From Isoetes engelmannii (taxonomy: Eukaryota; Streptophyta; Lycopodiopsida; Isoetales; Isoetaceae): 35,892 nt of DNA. Positions 9,874 through 20,924 of the stretch are shown in pieces; within the stretch, counting starts at the first letter, position 1; each line of letters starts with the position of its first letter. Below the pieces are notes generated by a model. It was given only the letters and a program-made list of their open reading frames with translations. It was not told where the DNA came from and did not search any database. Position numbers and translations under genes: made by a program. Location: positions 1-35,892 of the forward strand of contig JAANSK020211089.1 in assembly GCA_011763485.2 (NCBI GenBank). Direction: 5' to 3'.

Positions 9874-12223
9874 CGGGTGGAACAAAAATAGGCATTCACA
9901 TTGATTTTCATGGACGATAAAAACCCGTTATTATTAGATTCAATTGAATATAAAAAAAGGATTAGTCGATGGGTAACTCTAAGGTGGTTCTGGTTGGTGC
10001 AAAGGGCAGAGAATAAATAACAGGGCAGGGAACAAATAACAGATCTGTAACCAAAACGAATGGCTATGGATGTGTATCCGGATGGAGCGGATGAAATCTG
10101 CCAGAATCGACCTTGAAAAGGCTAAAAATGGGTCGGATTTGTCTTTTGTTTTCAGATTACAGGAACAGATTTCGGAGCCCGAGCAGATTAGCAGAGCTCT
10201 GTTTCTTGCCATGTAAAGGGGCAGCTGATTCAATCTGGAAGAAACGACTGGACTGCTCAAATTTGTTTCCTATTTGGAAGAAACCGTCAGCATCTGCTTG
10301 CTTCAAAATATTGCCCTGCTTGGGGCAAAATTTGGCTCTGTACTGTTCGAAATTTTGCCATGTTTGAGGCAAATAATCTGTAAGAAACCATGTGGGCATC
10401 ATCAAAGTACTTTTACCTAGCTTGCGTCGAGCTAGTTATGGCGGACTTTGCAGATTTTCCTGGCAATGTATTGATTTATCTGGCATAACTGAAGTATTCC
10501 CTCCTCTTCTTGCACGAATAGGCGGTCCAAAGATCAGAAAAGAAAAAATTTGAAAGCAAAGACGAGATTGAAGAGCCATATTTCACAGGCATATTGTCTG
10601 GATATGGATTGCTCCGAAAGATCTGATGCCGGAATGCCAAAAACTCCTTAGATCTTAGAAACGGCTTGGATCTTAGAAAATTCCTTCCAAAGCTCTGTTG
10701 CATGCCGGATTTGAGCTTGAAAATGTTCTAATCTCTGTTGCATGCCCAAAACAAAGTTACTGATGATGAAAATTGGGTGCTAAAACAGAGGAGAAGACAC
10801 GAACAGAGCTTTCAGAAGATTGGGTGCTAAAACAGGGGAGAAGACACGAACAGGCGGTTACGGCATATTCAGGTGATTTTTTTTTGTTATTTGTTTTTTT
10901 TTGCCGGATCATAAATTTATTATTAGCCATAATTTACATTCAGGCTGTGATTTCAAGGGGGCATGAGAAGAAAATTTTCGTGGATGTTGCCCGGTTGGGT
11001 GGACGAGCCAATTCCGACCGATTGGAATTTTTATTGTTTATTGGATTATACATAAGATCCTTAGACTTATATTAGAAACTTGTGATTTATATTTTGTGCA
11101 GTTGAGACAAAACACGGTTTAATCTTAAATAGAAAGACTGGATGCGTGAATTCCATCGCTTACCTGTTGGGCACATGATGCAGCAGCAGTGTTCAGAAAG
11201 CAGACATGTCCTGCGTAAAGAAACCAAAAATCGTAAGTAGTTTCACCACCAAATTCTGAGCACTTGAATTCTGATTCATGAATCTTGTTTTTGATAGAAA
11301 TATGACGTAAAATGGAGAGGATGCCTTACCGTAATTGAATTCCTCAAGGATTGCTCATATTTTTATTCTGTGCTATTATGCAAATGGAAAAATTGCCCCG
11401 AAATCCTGCTACTTTTCAAGACCATATCAGACTTTGGCATGGTAGATTATGCAACACGGTCTGTGGCCATTAATGAATGGACGAAGAAAGGGCGTAACTG
11501 CCGAATTGGCTGCACCAGTTCTTGCCCAAACTTCTTACTAAAATGGCATAATTCAGACCTTATAATGTACGCTAATTTGTGTAATTCAACGGTGTTGGGC
11601 CCAATTCCAATGTTGGGTGTTGAAAAAAGGGCGGGCTTTTGGGTTGGAGCAAAATTTCCACGTCGTGTATGGTTAAATCGTGTCGGATTTATACATTTTT
11701 CTCTTGCAAACCAAATCGGCTGCACTGCTTACGCCCGCCCTTCTTGCCGAAGCTTCTTATTATACTCGGTTTCCCTCTTGTCGAAGCTTCTTATTATATT
11801 GCTCACTGAAGCCTTGTAACCTACCGTGTGACCACGCCTCCACACTCGATGTTCCTCCCCAGAAAATTCGATCAATGTTCTTTAAAATTCGATTTCCGAA
11901 ATTCGATTTGTAGCAAAGATGCCGGAACCCTCTTTTTCACATAATTGGATAGCGGCTAACATGTTTTTAATCGGAATTTTTTTATGCCTCATTATATTTA
12001 TATAAAATATATATAATTATGAAATACCTCCTCTTTTTTTATGGTAGACGTAATATACTATAGATATTTACAATGGTTGCTGGTCACATGATGTCATCGT
12101 GTTATGTCACACATGCATGAGATTGTGACACATGTTTATCTCTCAATGGACGACAAATATAGCTGTAGCACCTATGCGTGCAGGAAGATGGCTGATGGCT
12201 GCTCGCAATGAAGGGCCTTGTGA
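9874..12223. other. gene-poor region with short tandem duplications
   Basis: No gene is recognised. Duplications seen: 19-bp units at 10004-10022 and 10023-10041; about 38-bp copies with a 47-bp period at 10768-10852 (core attgggtgctaaaacag); and 34-bp period copies at about 11742-11799 (core cgaagcttcttattata). A 10-bp inverted repeat (GGCAAAATTT with AAATTTTGCC) lies at 10324-10359. The part nearest 9880-10100 should hold the DUF7796 promoter. ORFs such as 11370-11819 (+) are not protein-like to my eye. Confidence 0.5.
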
Positions 12224-12441
12224 GCAGGGTTCGAAATTAGAATTCTCCTTGGCCAGTGAAAACGCCTGCTTATATTTAAGACTACCGGAAATACACGAAT
12301 TCATGCTATAGTTTCCCGGAAATCCTTAGAAAACTTTACGAAAATAGCCTGAAAAAATGCCTGGAATTTTTCTTTGTTATCGGAATTTTTCGAGAATTAC
12401 CGGATTTTTAAGGGTCTAACCCCCCCAATTTCGAACCCTGC
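12224..12441. mobile_element. hAT-like non-autonomous element (MITE)
   Basis: The 218-bp element has perfect 15-bp terminal inverted repeats, GCAGGGTTCGAAATT on the left and AATTTCGAACCCTGC on the right. The CAGGG...CCCTG ends are typical of hAT elements. The 8 bases outside each end are CCTTGTGA and GGTTGTGA, agreeing at 6 of 8, as expected of an aged 8-bp hAT target duplication. There is no coding capacity. The interior is rich in CCGGAAAT/GGAATTTTT-like motifs. Confidence 0.75.
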
Positions 12442-13165
12442 GGTTGTGAGCCCACATCTTGTGGAGACGTGGGCTATTGCATATATTCCCCTAAGCCCAC
12501 GTCTTACATTGGTTTAAATTGGTCTTTATGATCCTAAGCGGTAGTTTATGGGATCTTAATACAATATAGACATATTGAGGTGGCACCAACATGGTTTAGT
12601 GGACCTTAATACAATATAGACATATTAAGAGATAAGAGATTTTTTAACAACATATTAAGCTGGCACCATCATCAGCATTACTGGCATGACTAGCATGTCT
12701 GAAATGGGAAATGGGATGTAAACGACTCGAAAAGCGAACTGCAAGAGAAAATGTCTAGAACGTTGCCATGTTATAGTCTCACCATTGGCCTTAATCAACC
12801 TTAATCAACGAAGATAAAGTCGTCCAACATGTGATAGACTTGACTTTATACTTTATATGACTTTTGACCAATTGGAATGAACATTGGTGAGGTATGACTT
12901 CAAAAAAAGTAATATGTGGTACCCATTACGCGCTGTATTAATATGACTACAAACTAACATATCTTATCCATGTTAGATACCAGTCATTTGGCACAAAGCT
13001 GCCAGCAGATAAAGTTTTTCTTTTCATGATAGGAATTTATAGAAATCAACTCTATACAACTACATTGTTGGAAAACGAAAGTTGATCCCCTCATACCGTT
13101 GAACCAGATACCCGCCCCCGCTGTTGTTGGCCACATAACCCCTCCAGACTATAATGGATGTTCAA
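12442..13165. other. spacer with one inverted repeat and a direct repeat
   Basis: An 11-bp inverted repeat AGACGTGGGCT / AGCCCACGTCT lies at 12465-12475 and 12494-12504. The phrase ttaatacaatatagacatatt is present twice, near 12556 and 12609. No gene is recognised. Confidence 0.5.
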
Positions 13166-13170
13166 TCTCA

Positions 13171-13411
13171 TCCCCGGGGGTTTCACATAGTTTAGGACGT
13201 ATATACCACGTGTGTTAATTGGGGTGGGTTTTTTTTTACTTAAACCATACGTATACATACGAAATTATGAGGTTTTTTAAGGGTAATCTAGTGTAATATG
13301 CATACGACAAGGGTTTTGTTGAACCCTGGATAAGACGTATACGGAGGGGTTTTAGTTGACCCCATTAACGCACATGGCGTATCTCTGTGTCAATAGGTTA
13401 AACCCCCGGGA
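13171..13411. mobile_element. foldback MITE-like element
   Basis: The ends TCCCCGGGGGTTT and AAACCCCCGGGA are inverted copies allowing one base of slippage. TCTCA flanks the element on both sides (13166-13170 and 13412-13416), a likely 5-bp target duplication. The inverted similarity runs about 75 bp inward: left ATACCACGTGTGTTAAT pairs with right ATTAACGCACATGGCGTAT imperfectly. The superfamily is unknown. There is no coding capacity. Confidence 0.6.
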
Positions 13412-16400
13412 TCTCAGCACAATATTGACAATGGCGGATAGCAGGGATAAATTCTATACATCAATGTGAAAACTTTCGTACGTAATTTTCCAGAAAAAAT
13501 ATACATTTTGGAAGTGTGAAGCATACTTTCGGCAGTTTAATACCTTAACTCGAAAAAAAATCCGACACGAATGCATAAATTTCTAAACTGAAGCACCTGT
13601 GGACATACGCAGTCGCACATCTTCAACTTGTGGCTGCCTGAAATTTAACGTGGACATGTCATTCCATCAACGTTTGTTTACTCTTGGCAACTGCACGGCC
13701 TTGAAAATGAGGCCGCTAAGAAAACCTTACAACCGGCTTCATAAATAATTACCCGCAATGTGCAAACACAAATTTCGCATAATGCGACCGTGTGTTTTGC
13801 ATTTTGCGACCGCACGATGTTATATATAAGATCTGCGGACGTATGGTTTATTTTATGCTTGCCTTTAGGTTATAGTTTCTATTTTTTTGGTTGTGTATGG
13901 TTGTTAGTAATCCATCAGATTGTAGGGACCAGCCCAGCTTGGCCATGTTAGCCATGTTAACTTAGTGGATTAGGGTCGGTGGCTTCATGATTGGCTGCAT
14001 GTTGCCTTGCATTACTGTGAAGTGTTTTATGTTTCATGGACGTTGTCTTGATGAAGTTTCTAGGGCGCTTGCCCTCCTATGCCCTCGCTCCCAGTGGTAT
14101 CGTGTATAAATAGTATATGACAGCATTTGAACAATATGTAACAAAAGGAACGCCTCTAGAGACTAAACCTGTTTAGGACCTATTTAGACTAAAAATTTTG
14201 GGTGAGGGCCAGCTTGGTTACAGTCTTTAAGAGGTAATATTTGGAGAGATGCTGAGATTTGGCATCCAAAAAAAAAAAAAAAAAGGGTTCAGACCAGGTT
14301 GTGTGCAGATACCCCTACTATTGAAATGCAACTGCGTCTTGTTGTACATATCCTGGATCATACAAACGAGATTCAATAGAGCTTGTTGGATCTTGAGTTT
14401 CGGCACAGGAAAGCTGATTTCACCCAGTTTGACCCTAGATTTCTAGCATAGGTGGACGTGTTCGTGGATCCAGCCAACCTCTTCCAGACCTTGAGATGGA
14501 GAAGGAGCTGATATGTTTGCAGAAAGTGATGATCCTTGCCTGGGCTCTCAAAAGGCTGTTGAAAATGCAGTTGTGGCATGACAACACCTTGAATCTAGGA
14601 TTCCAGAAACTCTTTACACATAATATGCCCGAGGTGCTCTTCTTGAAAAAATTGTACTGGGGTGTGATGACCTTGTCTGACGATTGGATAAATTGTCTAA
14701 ACCATCCAGGGAAGCTCCAAGGTAAAAGATCTGTAGCTCAAGAATATGCCTGAAGTTGAAGGAAATGGGAACTGGAACATTTGCATCTAGTCATCTCTTT
14801 CTTCTTATACTTGTCTGAACTTTATAGGCTTAGTTAATGACCTATCAGTAAACATTATATGCACCATATGTATGTAATTGACATCAAAGTTTCAATTTTG
14901 TAAAGAGCTTGGTTTCTAATGCCTTCCTTGGTTTAGGGTTCTCTCTACATCTGACTTTCTTGTTTGATTGGTCTAAAATGCCTCCCACTGTCTCATTGTA
15001 GCTGGCATTTTAGATCCTTCAAATAGGAAGATCATAATAGACTAAGCTATTTTCTAAATCAATTCCTTTCTCTCTATCTCACCTACAACAAATAAATTGA
15101 TAATTGAGAGTTTTGTGAACCAACACTCTCATATCGTCCTTTTGAGTGTTCCATACACGTTTGGCCTCTTTGCGGGTAAGAATTCCGTCACACTAAGATT
15201 CTTCAGGCCGCGAAGGAACAAGCACGATGGAGGTCAAGATGGGGAATATGGAGAGACGGTCTGAAATGTTGATCACTCCATAGTCGACTCATTGTGTTGC
15301 TCATTGCAAATAAGGTTGTAATAATAAGTTCTAGTGACATGGAGGCATATTTTGCTTTCAATGACCCTAAACCCTAAATTGTAAACTTGGATCACGTGTC
15401 TCGATTGCGAAATTAAATACCGTTTTTATAAGGGGTACGATAATCCCCAAATAGTTTATTATCATATCTCTTTGTGAAATGGTTTGGGACATGCTTGTTC
15501 AATCCTTCTGTGGCATGATGTACAATGGCATCTGGTCTAGTACCACCGAGTACCACCTTCTTTCCCTTGCACTCTAGGTAGAATCTTAGCCATAGTGGCC
15601 ACTACAAAGGAGTTCAGTTTGATAGAGGTATCGATGCCATTGTGTAGCGCGTCACATGTGGAGGCAATTCACATTGTTGTTCTAAAATCTAAACGAAGTG
15701 TGGCAGCTAGCTAGACTACATTTTCTTGGGGTCATAATCGAAAGATTTATGGGAACTCTCATTACCTCATTTTAGAAGCAGTAAGTTTTTTACATGCTTC
15801 TTTTCATTACATATCTGGGTCAATGCAACTCCATTACATAGTAACGGGTTTTATGCTTGCATTGACATGGTCCACTAGTTGGTGTGTGTGTCAATTTGGA
15901 GCTGTCACCTAAGGATAAGACAGTTATATTCTAACTGTAGAAACATCACCTTTGCTCGTAGGGATCCTTCACTAGTTTGACTTGAAATAATATATAAGCT
16001 ACCATGTTGCTATGCCTATATATTTGTTACTGTTACTGGGATTGCTATAACATATAAGAATCCAAATTCATGGCTGCGTGTAAACAGTCACAGAACACAA
16101 GCGTACCACTCGAGTGGCAACTTGGCAACATGCTCATAATTGTGTGACATGGCCAACATCACATGTACTTTGTTAAGTTGCATGATGCGGATTTCCATTT
16201 TGGATTTCCGTTTTGAGTATCACCTGCATCATATCGGATCCTATCCCTTTACTGGTCTGTGAGTTGCTTGTTAAACTTTCAAAGTACGGCCTTTGCAGAC
16301 TCCTTGCAAACAAGCATCTTCATTATCTCCATCATAAGAGCATTCACCTCACGCTCAAGTAGGTCATGCCAAAATCTCCTCTCGTTGGCATGGGTACTCT

Positions 16401-16750
16401 GGCTATATGCAATCTAACTTGCTCTGGCAGTGTCATAGGGATTTGGGTGAAAGTGCAATCTGCTCAGCCTCTATAGCCCAGGCAAACTCTAACATTGTGA
16501 AAGGCGAAAGTCTGTCCATGGATGGTTGAAACCATCCTTCAATTAAATTGGAATTGTGTCTTAATTTTGGGACAAATTTTATATTGCATGTTTTTAGTAG
16601 CATTTCAAATTCACACATTTCACCTCAAAAATATGAAAATGTGATATCACATTATATACAAAATAGATAATATCTCACAATACCGCACTATTATCATATA
16701 AACATGATGAAGAAATTTTACATAATTATTCACATTTCTTGAGCCATCTC
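13412..16750. other. long gene-poor region
   Basis: No gene is recognised. There is an A-run at about 14268-14284 and two plant-type telomere units (ccctaaaccctaaa) near 15365-15378. ORFs at 13760-13951, 14249-14446, 14496-14753 (+) and 16433-16618 (-) lack recognisable motifs. The last (with IEGWFQPSMDRLSPF and LEFAWAIEAEQ) looks somewhat protein-like and may be an element scrap. Confidence 0.4.
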
Positions 16751-16756
16751 CAATGA

Positions 16757-16844
16757 TATCATAGCCTTCTTTCTTAGGTACTGTAACTCTCACATTTCTA
16801 TATCATAGCCTTCTTTCTTAGGTATTGCAACTCTCACATTTCTA
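16757..16844. repeat. 44-bp tandem duplication
   Basis: Two adjacent 44-bp copies (16757-16800, 16801-16844) differ at two positions. They fall at the 3' end of the DUF7869-like remnant, so its last reading (PKKEGYDIEM) occurs twice in slightly different form. Confidence 0.9.
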
Positions 16845-18640
16845 CCTGGAATAGCTTTTGGAGTCCATGAATACAATAAACTTTCAAAATCTGGCCAAAG
16901 ACCAGGATCACTTGGATTTCTCCTCCACTTCTTTGCCCAACAATCTAAATATATTTCCTTATCTAAAACGTTGGTCAGCTGGTTTACTGACACCACCATT
17001 CTACCTCCACAAATTTGCATGTATTACCTTCTTCTTTGCAGATATCAGAGTGGCGTATCCTAACCACACTGGATAGGTCTCTAAGTCTGCTGGTTTTACT
17101 ACCACAAATTGGTGGCACTCCAAGTCAGTAGAAGGTAAGCTTCCATGCCTAGATACTTTGGCCTATTTGTTCTTAGGACCAACATAGTGTTTGTCAGAAG
17201 GAGGAGGAACATATTGCTTACGAATGCTACTAATAGTGTCATCAGCATCCTCAGCATCTACTAAGGCCTTTCACCTAGTTTTAGGCAACCATCCTTCTTT
17301 CAATTCTCCTAGGTATGTGCCTACCTCTCCCAAATTGTTAATCACCTTCTTCCAGTAAGCTACCAATGCAGGATTGGTATCATCAGGTTGGTTTTCCAAT
17401 GCTTTATATAGTCCTGGATTCCTTCCTTCGTCAATCCCAATTGCTTTACTTCTTAAGTAGGTTTTAGAGCTTTTGGTTGCCCCAGAGGTATCATAGACTT
17501 GACATTCTCATCTCTATCCCATAGTTCTTCCCCTCCTCTTCGGTTGACCTGGAGGTATAATAGGTTTGACATTCTCATCTCTATTCCATACTTCTTCCCC
17601 TCCGCTCCACTCCTCCTCTTAAGGTCTCATCTTGATTTGAAAGATTGGAATCTCATTTCTCACCTAGAAAGTGAATTTGAAGAGGCCTAGAATGACCTTC
17701 AAGATCCAATGCATAACCATTCACAAAAATCTCCCAATCAGGCACTTCTTCTATGTGAGATCCTACAAGATTTGGAGTAGTGCATTCATGCAAGGTTTCC
17801 ATTAGCCTAGGAAAGTTGATCATTGTCCGCTGCTTCATTATACAACTATACTTGTTGCATCCACATCCTCATGGATATGCCGGGGCATCAGGAACCCCAA
17901 ATTAAATCTTTCAAATATACCAACGGCTGTTATGTAGGATAGGAAAGAAAACATCCACCTATTCTTATTGTGACCAGCACAATTATCAAGTTGCAAGAGT
18001 AACTTTCTAGGTAGATCTTGAGGTCCAGCAATTGAAGTTGAAGCCCCAACATATTCACGAGGTCCATGCTTCCTAAACCTTGCCTTGCTAAACCTCTCGA
18101 TATTGTTAGGGTTTCCATCCAACAATGCACTATGTAGTGCCTAGATAGTTGTAGAGCCTTGGAGGTGACCATTATAAATAGTTTCTCAAACGCCTCATGA
18201 TACTCCCAATATGAAAATCTGGACATTCACACCACAACTTCAAACTAAATTATCCATAATAGGTTAATTGACATTGCCCGTGCAAAATTGACCCTGTCAT
18301 TGAGATCTGCAAAGGGTATGATCTTCCACATGACTTTGGTATGTACTTGAATTGGAAAACAGGTTCTTTGCTGGTCCACCTTGTCATGTATAATATATAG
18401 ATAGTTATCTGGTTTCATTGGAGAAAAGGTCCTCCACATCCAACAACATGGTCTACATGATAGTTGATCAGTCATATGGTCATATGCTCCCTTATCTTAG
18501 CCCTTTGACTAGGTTGCACAGTCTTATCAAGAGTCTCCTTCAACGTAGCACACAAATTACACTTTGCGAAGTTTTTTGGAGTTGCCAGAGCAATTGGGTG
18601 AGAAGGTGGTTGTTGTTCACCTTGGCAAGCTTGGGACCAA
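16780..18640 (-). pseudogene. broken DUF7869-type protein remnant
   Basis: Minus-strand reading shows, in order, a FAKCNLCATLKETLDKT segment near 18560, PDNYLYIIHDKV near 18400, and LQLDNCAGHNKNRWMFSFL (near 17970-18030) followed by FNLGFLMPRHIHEDVDA. Then come FPRLMETLHE and DLEGHSRPLQIHF near 17680-17820, and WAKKWRRNPSDPGLWPDF near 16900-16960. The LQLDN(C)...ENKN-like box and the H-x-HED box match the DUF7869 family as I know it, often found in high-copy repeated genes thought to be mobile-element cargo. The frame is broken in several places and the copy is dead. A 67-bp tandem duplication (17485-17618) lies inside. Boundaries are approximate. Confidence 0.65.
17485..17618. repeat. 67-bp imperfect tandem duplication
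   Basis: About 17485-17551 and 17552-17618 are direct copies (core ttgacattctcatctctat, then cccctcc). They lie in the variable middle of the DUF7869-like remnant. Confidence 0.75.
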
Positions 18641-18715
18641 TCTCATCAAGCTCATCTCTGACCAAACATCTTTGTAGCAAAGGATGCTATAAACCTCACT
18701 TCTCAGATTATCATC

Positions 18716-19294
18716 ATGAAGGAAGTTGGGGTTAAGTATAGAGGCAGTATTGATGCTCCTCTTGTGAGTCAGGTTATGAAGAAAGAGATGGAGCCTATAG
18801 ATTCCGAGGAACACATCATGCATGCTCAAGATAAGGAAAAGTCCACCTCACATGTTCTGGATCTGAGACAATCGATAATAAGTGCAAATGCCCCTTCAGA
18901 TGTGTTCGTCACAGGCCCTTTGAAATGTGTTCGTCACAGGCCCTTTGAAAAGGCAATTCTGGCATATGATGTAGCAGATAGAAACATGAAAAGGAAAGAA
19001 TCTAAGCTGAGATTTGTAGAGTCAGAACCTAAAGCCATGATGCAAGCTGATGCCATGAGTAAAACCTGTTCCAAGTCAAGGAGGAAGTTGCAGACAATGA
19101 TGTCAAATACCAAGGAGGAAGTCATGGCTTTGAATTATGAGTTTTCAAAGAGAGTTGGGTCAAATCTGCAAAGCAGTAAATCAATCCAATCTCCATGCTG
19201 CAAACATATGAATCTTGAGGAGATTGCTGCTGAGACATCGTGCACCTCTCTGGCTACAAATGTAAATGTTCAAGCCCATGGGAGCATGCAATAA
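18716..19294 (+). CDS. unrecognised ORF, 192 codons
   Basis: The frame opens MKEVGVKYRGSIDAPLVSQV and runs to a stop at 19292-19294. It is rich in K, E, S and M, with no membrane segment and no motif I recognise. A perfect 25-bp tandem duplication lies within it (18901-18925 and 18926-18950). Because 25 is not a multiple of three, the two copies are read in different frames (VFVTGPLK, then CVRHRPFE), so the present open frame may be partly accidental. It runs opposite to, and just beyond, the DUF7869-like remnant and may belong to the same decayed mobile DNA. Confidence 0.3.
   Translation: MKEVGVKYRGSIDAPLVSQVMKKEMEPIDSEEHIMHAQDKEKSTSHVLDLRQSIISANAPSDVFVTGPLKCVRHRPFEKAILAYDVADRNMKRKESKLRFVESEPKAMMQADAMSKTCSKSRRKLQTMMSNTKEEVMALNYEFSKRVGSNLQSSKSIQSPCCKHMNLEEIAAETSCTSLATNVNVQAHGSMQ
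18901..18950. repeat. perfect 25-bp tandem duplication
   Basis: Two identical adjacent 25-mers begin with tgtgttcgtcacaggccc. The perfect identity suggests a recent event. Confidence 0.95.
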
Positions 19295-19608
19295 AGTATT
19301 GGTGACACAGGTTTGGGTGAGTTTATTTGCAATTTGGAATTGTGTCAATATATGAACATAAAAGTAGCAAAAAGTATGCATGTCATGCATTTCAGAGAAA
19401 GTGATAAGGATTAATTGATGGAGAATAAAGAAGATAGCAGCGCAAGGGAAAAAAGATGTTTTTCCTTTCAAGATGCAGGGGGAGTGTTGTTGCATCATAT
19501 AAAAGGAAAACATGAAGCTAATACATTTTACAAGGACTAAGATTAGAAGCTCAGGTCAAAGGGATTGTTATGTGATGGTTTGCGTTCTACATGATTACCT
19601 TGAGGAAT

Positions 19609-19897
19609 TTTTGGATCTAGTACTTCAAAAGGAGCATAACATCCAAGGGGGAGCCACACTGTCATCATGGATCAGCTGGTTTGGGACTGGAACAGATATA
19701 AATTGGCATGCAAATTGGAAAACTCAAGGTACACAGAACAACACTCATGATTACATGGACACAACTGGACAATCTTGCGTATCTCATAGTGACAAACCAA
19801 TTCTGTACGAGTCCATTTACTTCATCATGCGCAAAGAACATTTTGGATCCAGCACTTCAAAAGGAGCATAACATCCAAGGGAGAGTCACACTGTCAT
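19609..19897. repeat. 57-bp direct repeat pair, 232 bp apart
   Basis: Copies at 19609-19665 and 19841-19897 agree at about 53 of 57 positions (core acttcaaaaggagcataaca). Just downstream, a shorter phrase (taagattaagacaa) also occurs twice (about 19922 and 19958). Purine-rich strings followed by TGTTG or TGTGATA near 19472 and 19985 recall the 3' part of an LTR element, but no LTR pair was found. Confidence 0.7.
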
Positions 19898-20039
19898 TTC
19901 TATCAGTTCATTTCATTCTAGTAAGATTAAGACAAACAGTTTATTTTATTCTATTAAGATTAAGACAAGCATTCTTAGTTTGTAGAGGGGAGTGTGATAA
20001 ACGGCTATTCCTTGAGGGGGAGTTGGAATCTATCTAAAC

Positions 20040-20797
20040 ATAGAAAGAACAAGAAATAGACGTTCTATAATTGGTGCATATGTTGCCATTGATTATGAAG
20101 AAAGCCGAGATATTTATATGCAAAAAGCGGTCTGCAACGGTGACCATGCTGATGGTTTTCTTAGAGAAGCAAAGGCGATACTTCAACATGTAGTCTTCAT
20201 TGAAATACAACCTTTTCTTGTGGCCACGTTTCTCATTATTTAATTTGTGGTTTAATACTTTCATGTTCTGTAGGGATTTACTTCTTGATTTTTAATTTCT
20301 GACATGTGTCGTAGGCATAAACAATCTATAAAGACACCAGAGATTACAACAAGATGGGTTGCTGGACTATTCAAAAATAGGGCAATAACAGATCGCTGAT
20401 TTGGGATCCTTGTCCATGTTTGTCTACATGCCTTGCTTTCAAGAAAAATCTTGAAGCCTGGAGGCCCTGTTTTCAAAAACTTGCGAGCAGCCATTGGCTT
20501 TGCTCCAGCTACATGTAGACCTTATTGCAGCAGTGCAACGCTCCCTACTACTTTGTCGCTTGCTTGTTTCCCAACAAACGCTCTGCTCATTCAACAGAAA
20601 ACAATATGCTCCATGTAAAAGAATTGCCAAAACCACTACTACAACAAATGAACCAATAATTATGTATGACTAATCGGCCAACTTAACCCAAAGGAAGCAA
20701 TGAAGCAGCTAAGCCATTAAGCAGATCAAAGCAAACATTCGCCTTCGTAAACTTCGACTTCGACGTTGAATTTCAGTGCAAACCCTCGAAGCATGAC
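20040..20797. other. no recognised gene
   Basis: Short overlapping ORFs on both strands at about 20261-20636 show no family resemblance. Nothing else is supported. Confidence 0.4.
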
Positions 20798-20924
20798 TGT
20801 TAAAAGAGGGATAACACCCTGGAACGAGGGTATTATGTCCTATTATAACAATCGCAAGCGGGGGCCTGAGATTGTTATAGTAGGGCATAAACACCCGAGT
20901 TCTAGGGTGTCATCCTCCTTAACA
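20798..20924. repeat. long imperfect hairpin, arms about 55 bp
   Basis: The left arm (20798-20853) and right arm (20870-20924) are inverted copies around a 16-nt loop. Both start TGTTAA outside and carry GGAT.ACACCCT in the middle. The innermost 10 bp (TATAACAATC / GATTGTTATA) pair perfectly. Arm identity is roughly 80 percent. The form fits a small foldback element or a young MIRNA-like precursor; sequence alone does not decide. Confidence 0.75.

Noticed and set aside
9979-10260. 93-codon minus-strand ORF upstream of the DUF7796 gene
   Set aside because: No motif, low-complexity hydrophobic end, and it lies in the expected promoter or leader region.
11370-11819. 149-codon plus-strand ORF
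   Set aside because: Composition and irregular content do not look like a protein, an opposing ORF overlaps it, and a local duplication lies at its end.
12224-12240. GGTTCGAA resembling a tRNA T-arm
   Set aside because: No matching acceptor, D-arm or anticodon arm nearby; it is the end of an hAT-like element.
14105-14112. TATAAATA box on the plus strand
   Set aside because: No gene-like coding sequence follows; AT-rich DNA gives such strings often.
15365-15378. Two plant-type telomere units
   Set aside because: Only two units; plant promoters and spacers carry such telo-box motifs commonly, so it is not evidence of an ancient chromosome end.
19440-20040. Possible copia-type LTR remnant suggested by purine-rich strings followed by TGTTG or TGTGATA
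   Set aside because: No paired LTRs, primer-binding site or polyprotein motifs could be seen; the hint is too short to call.
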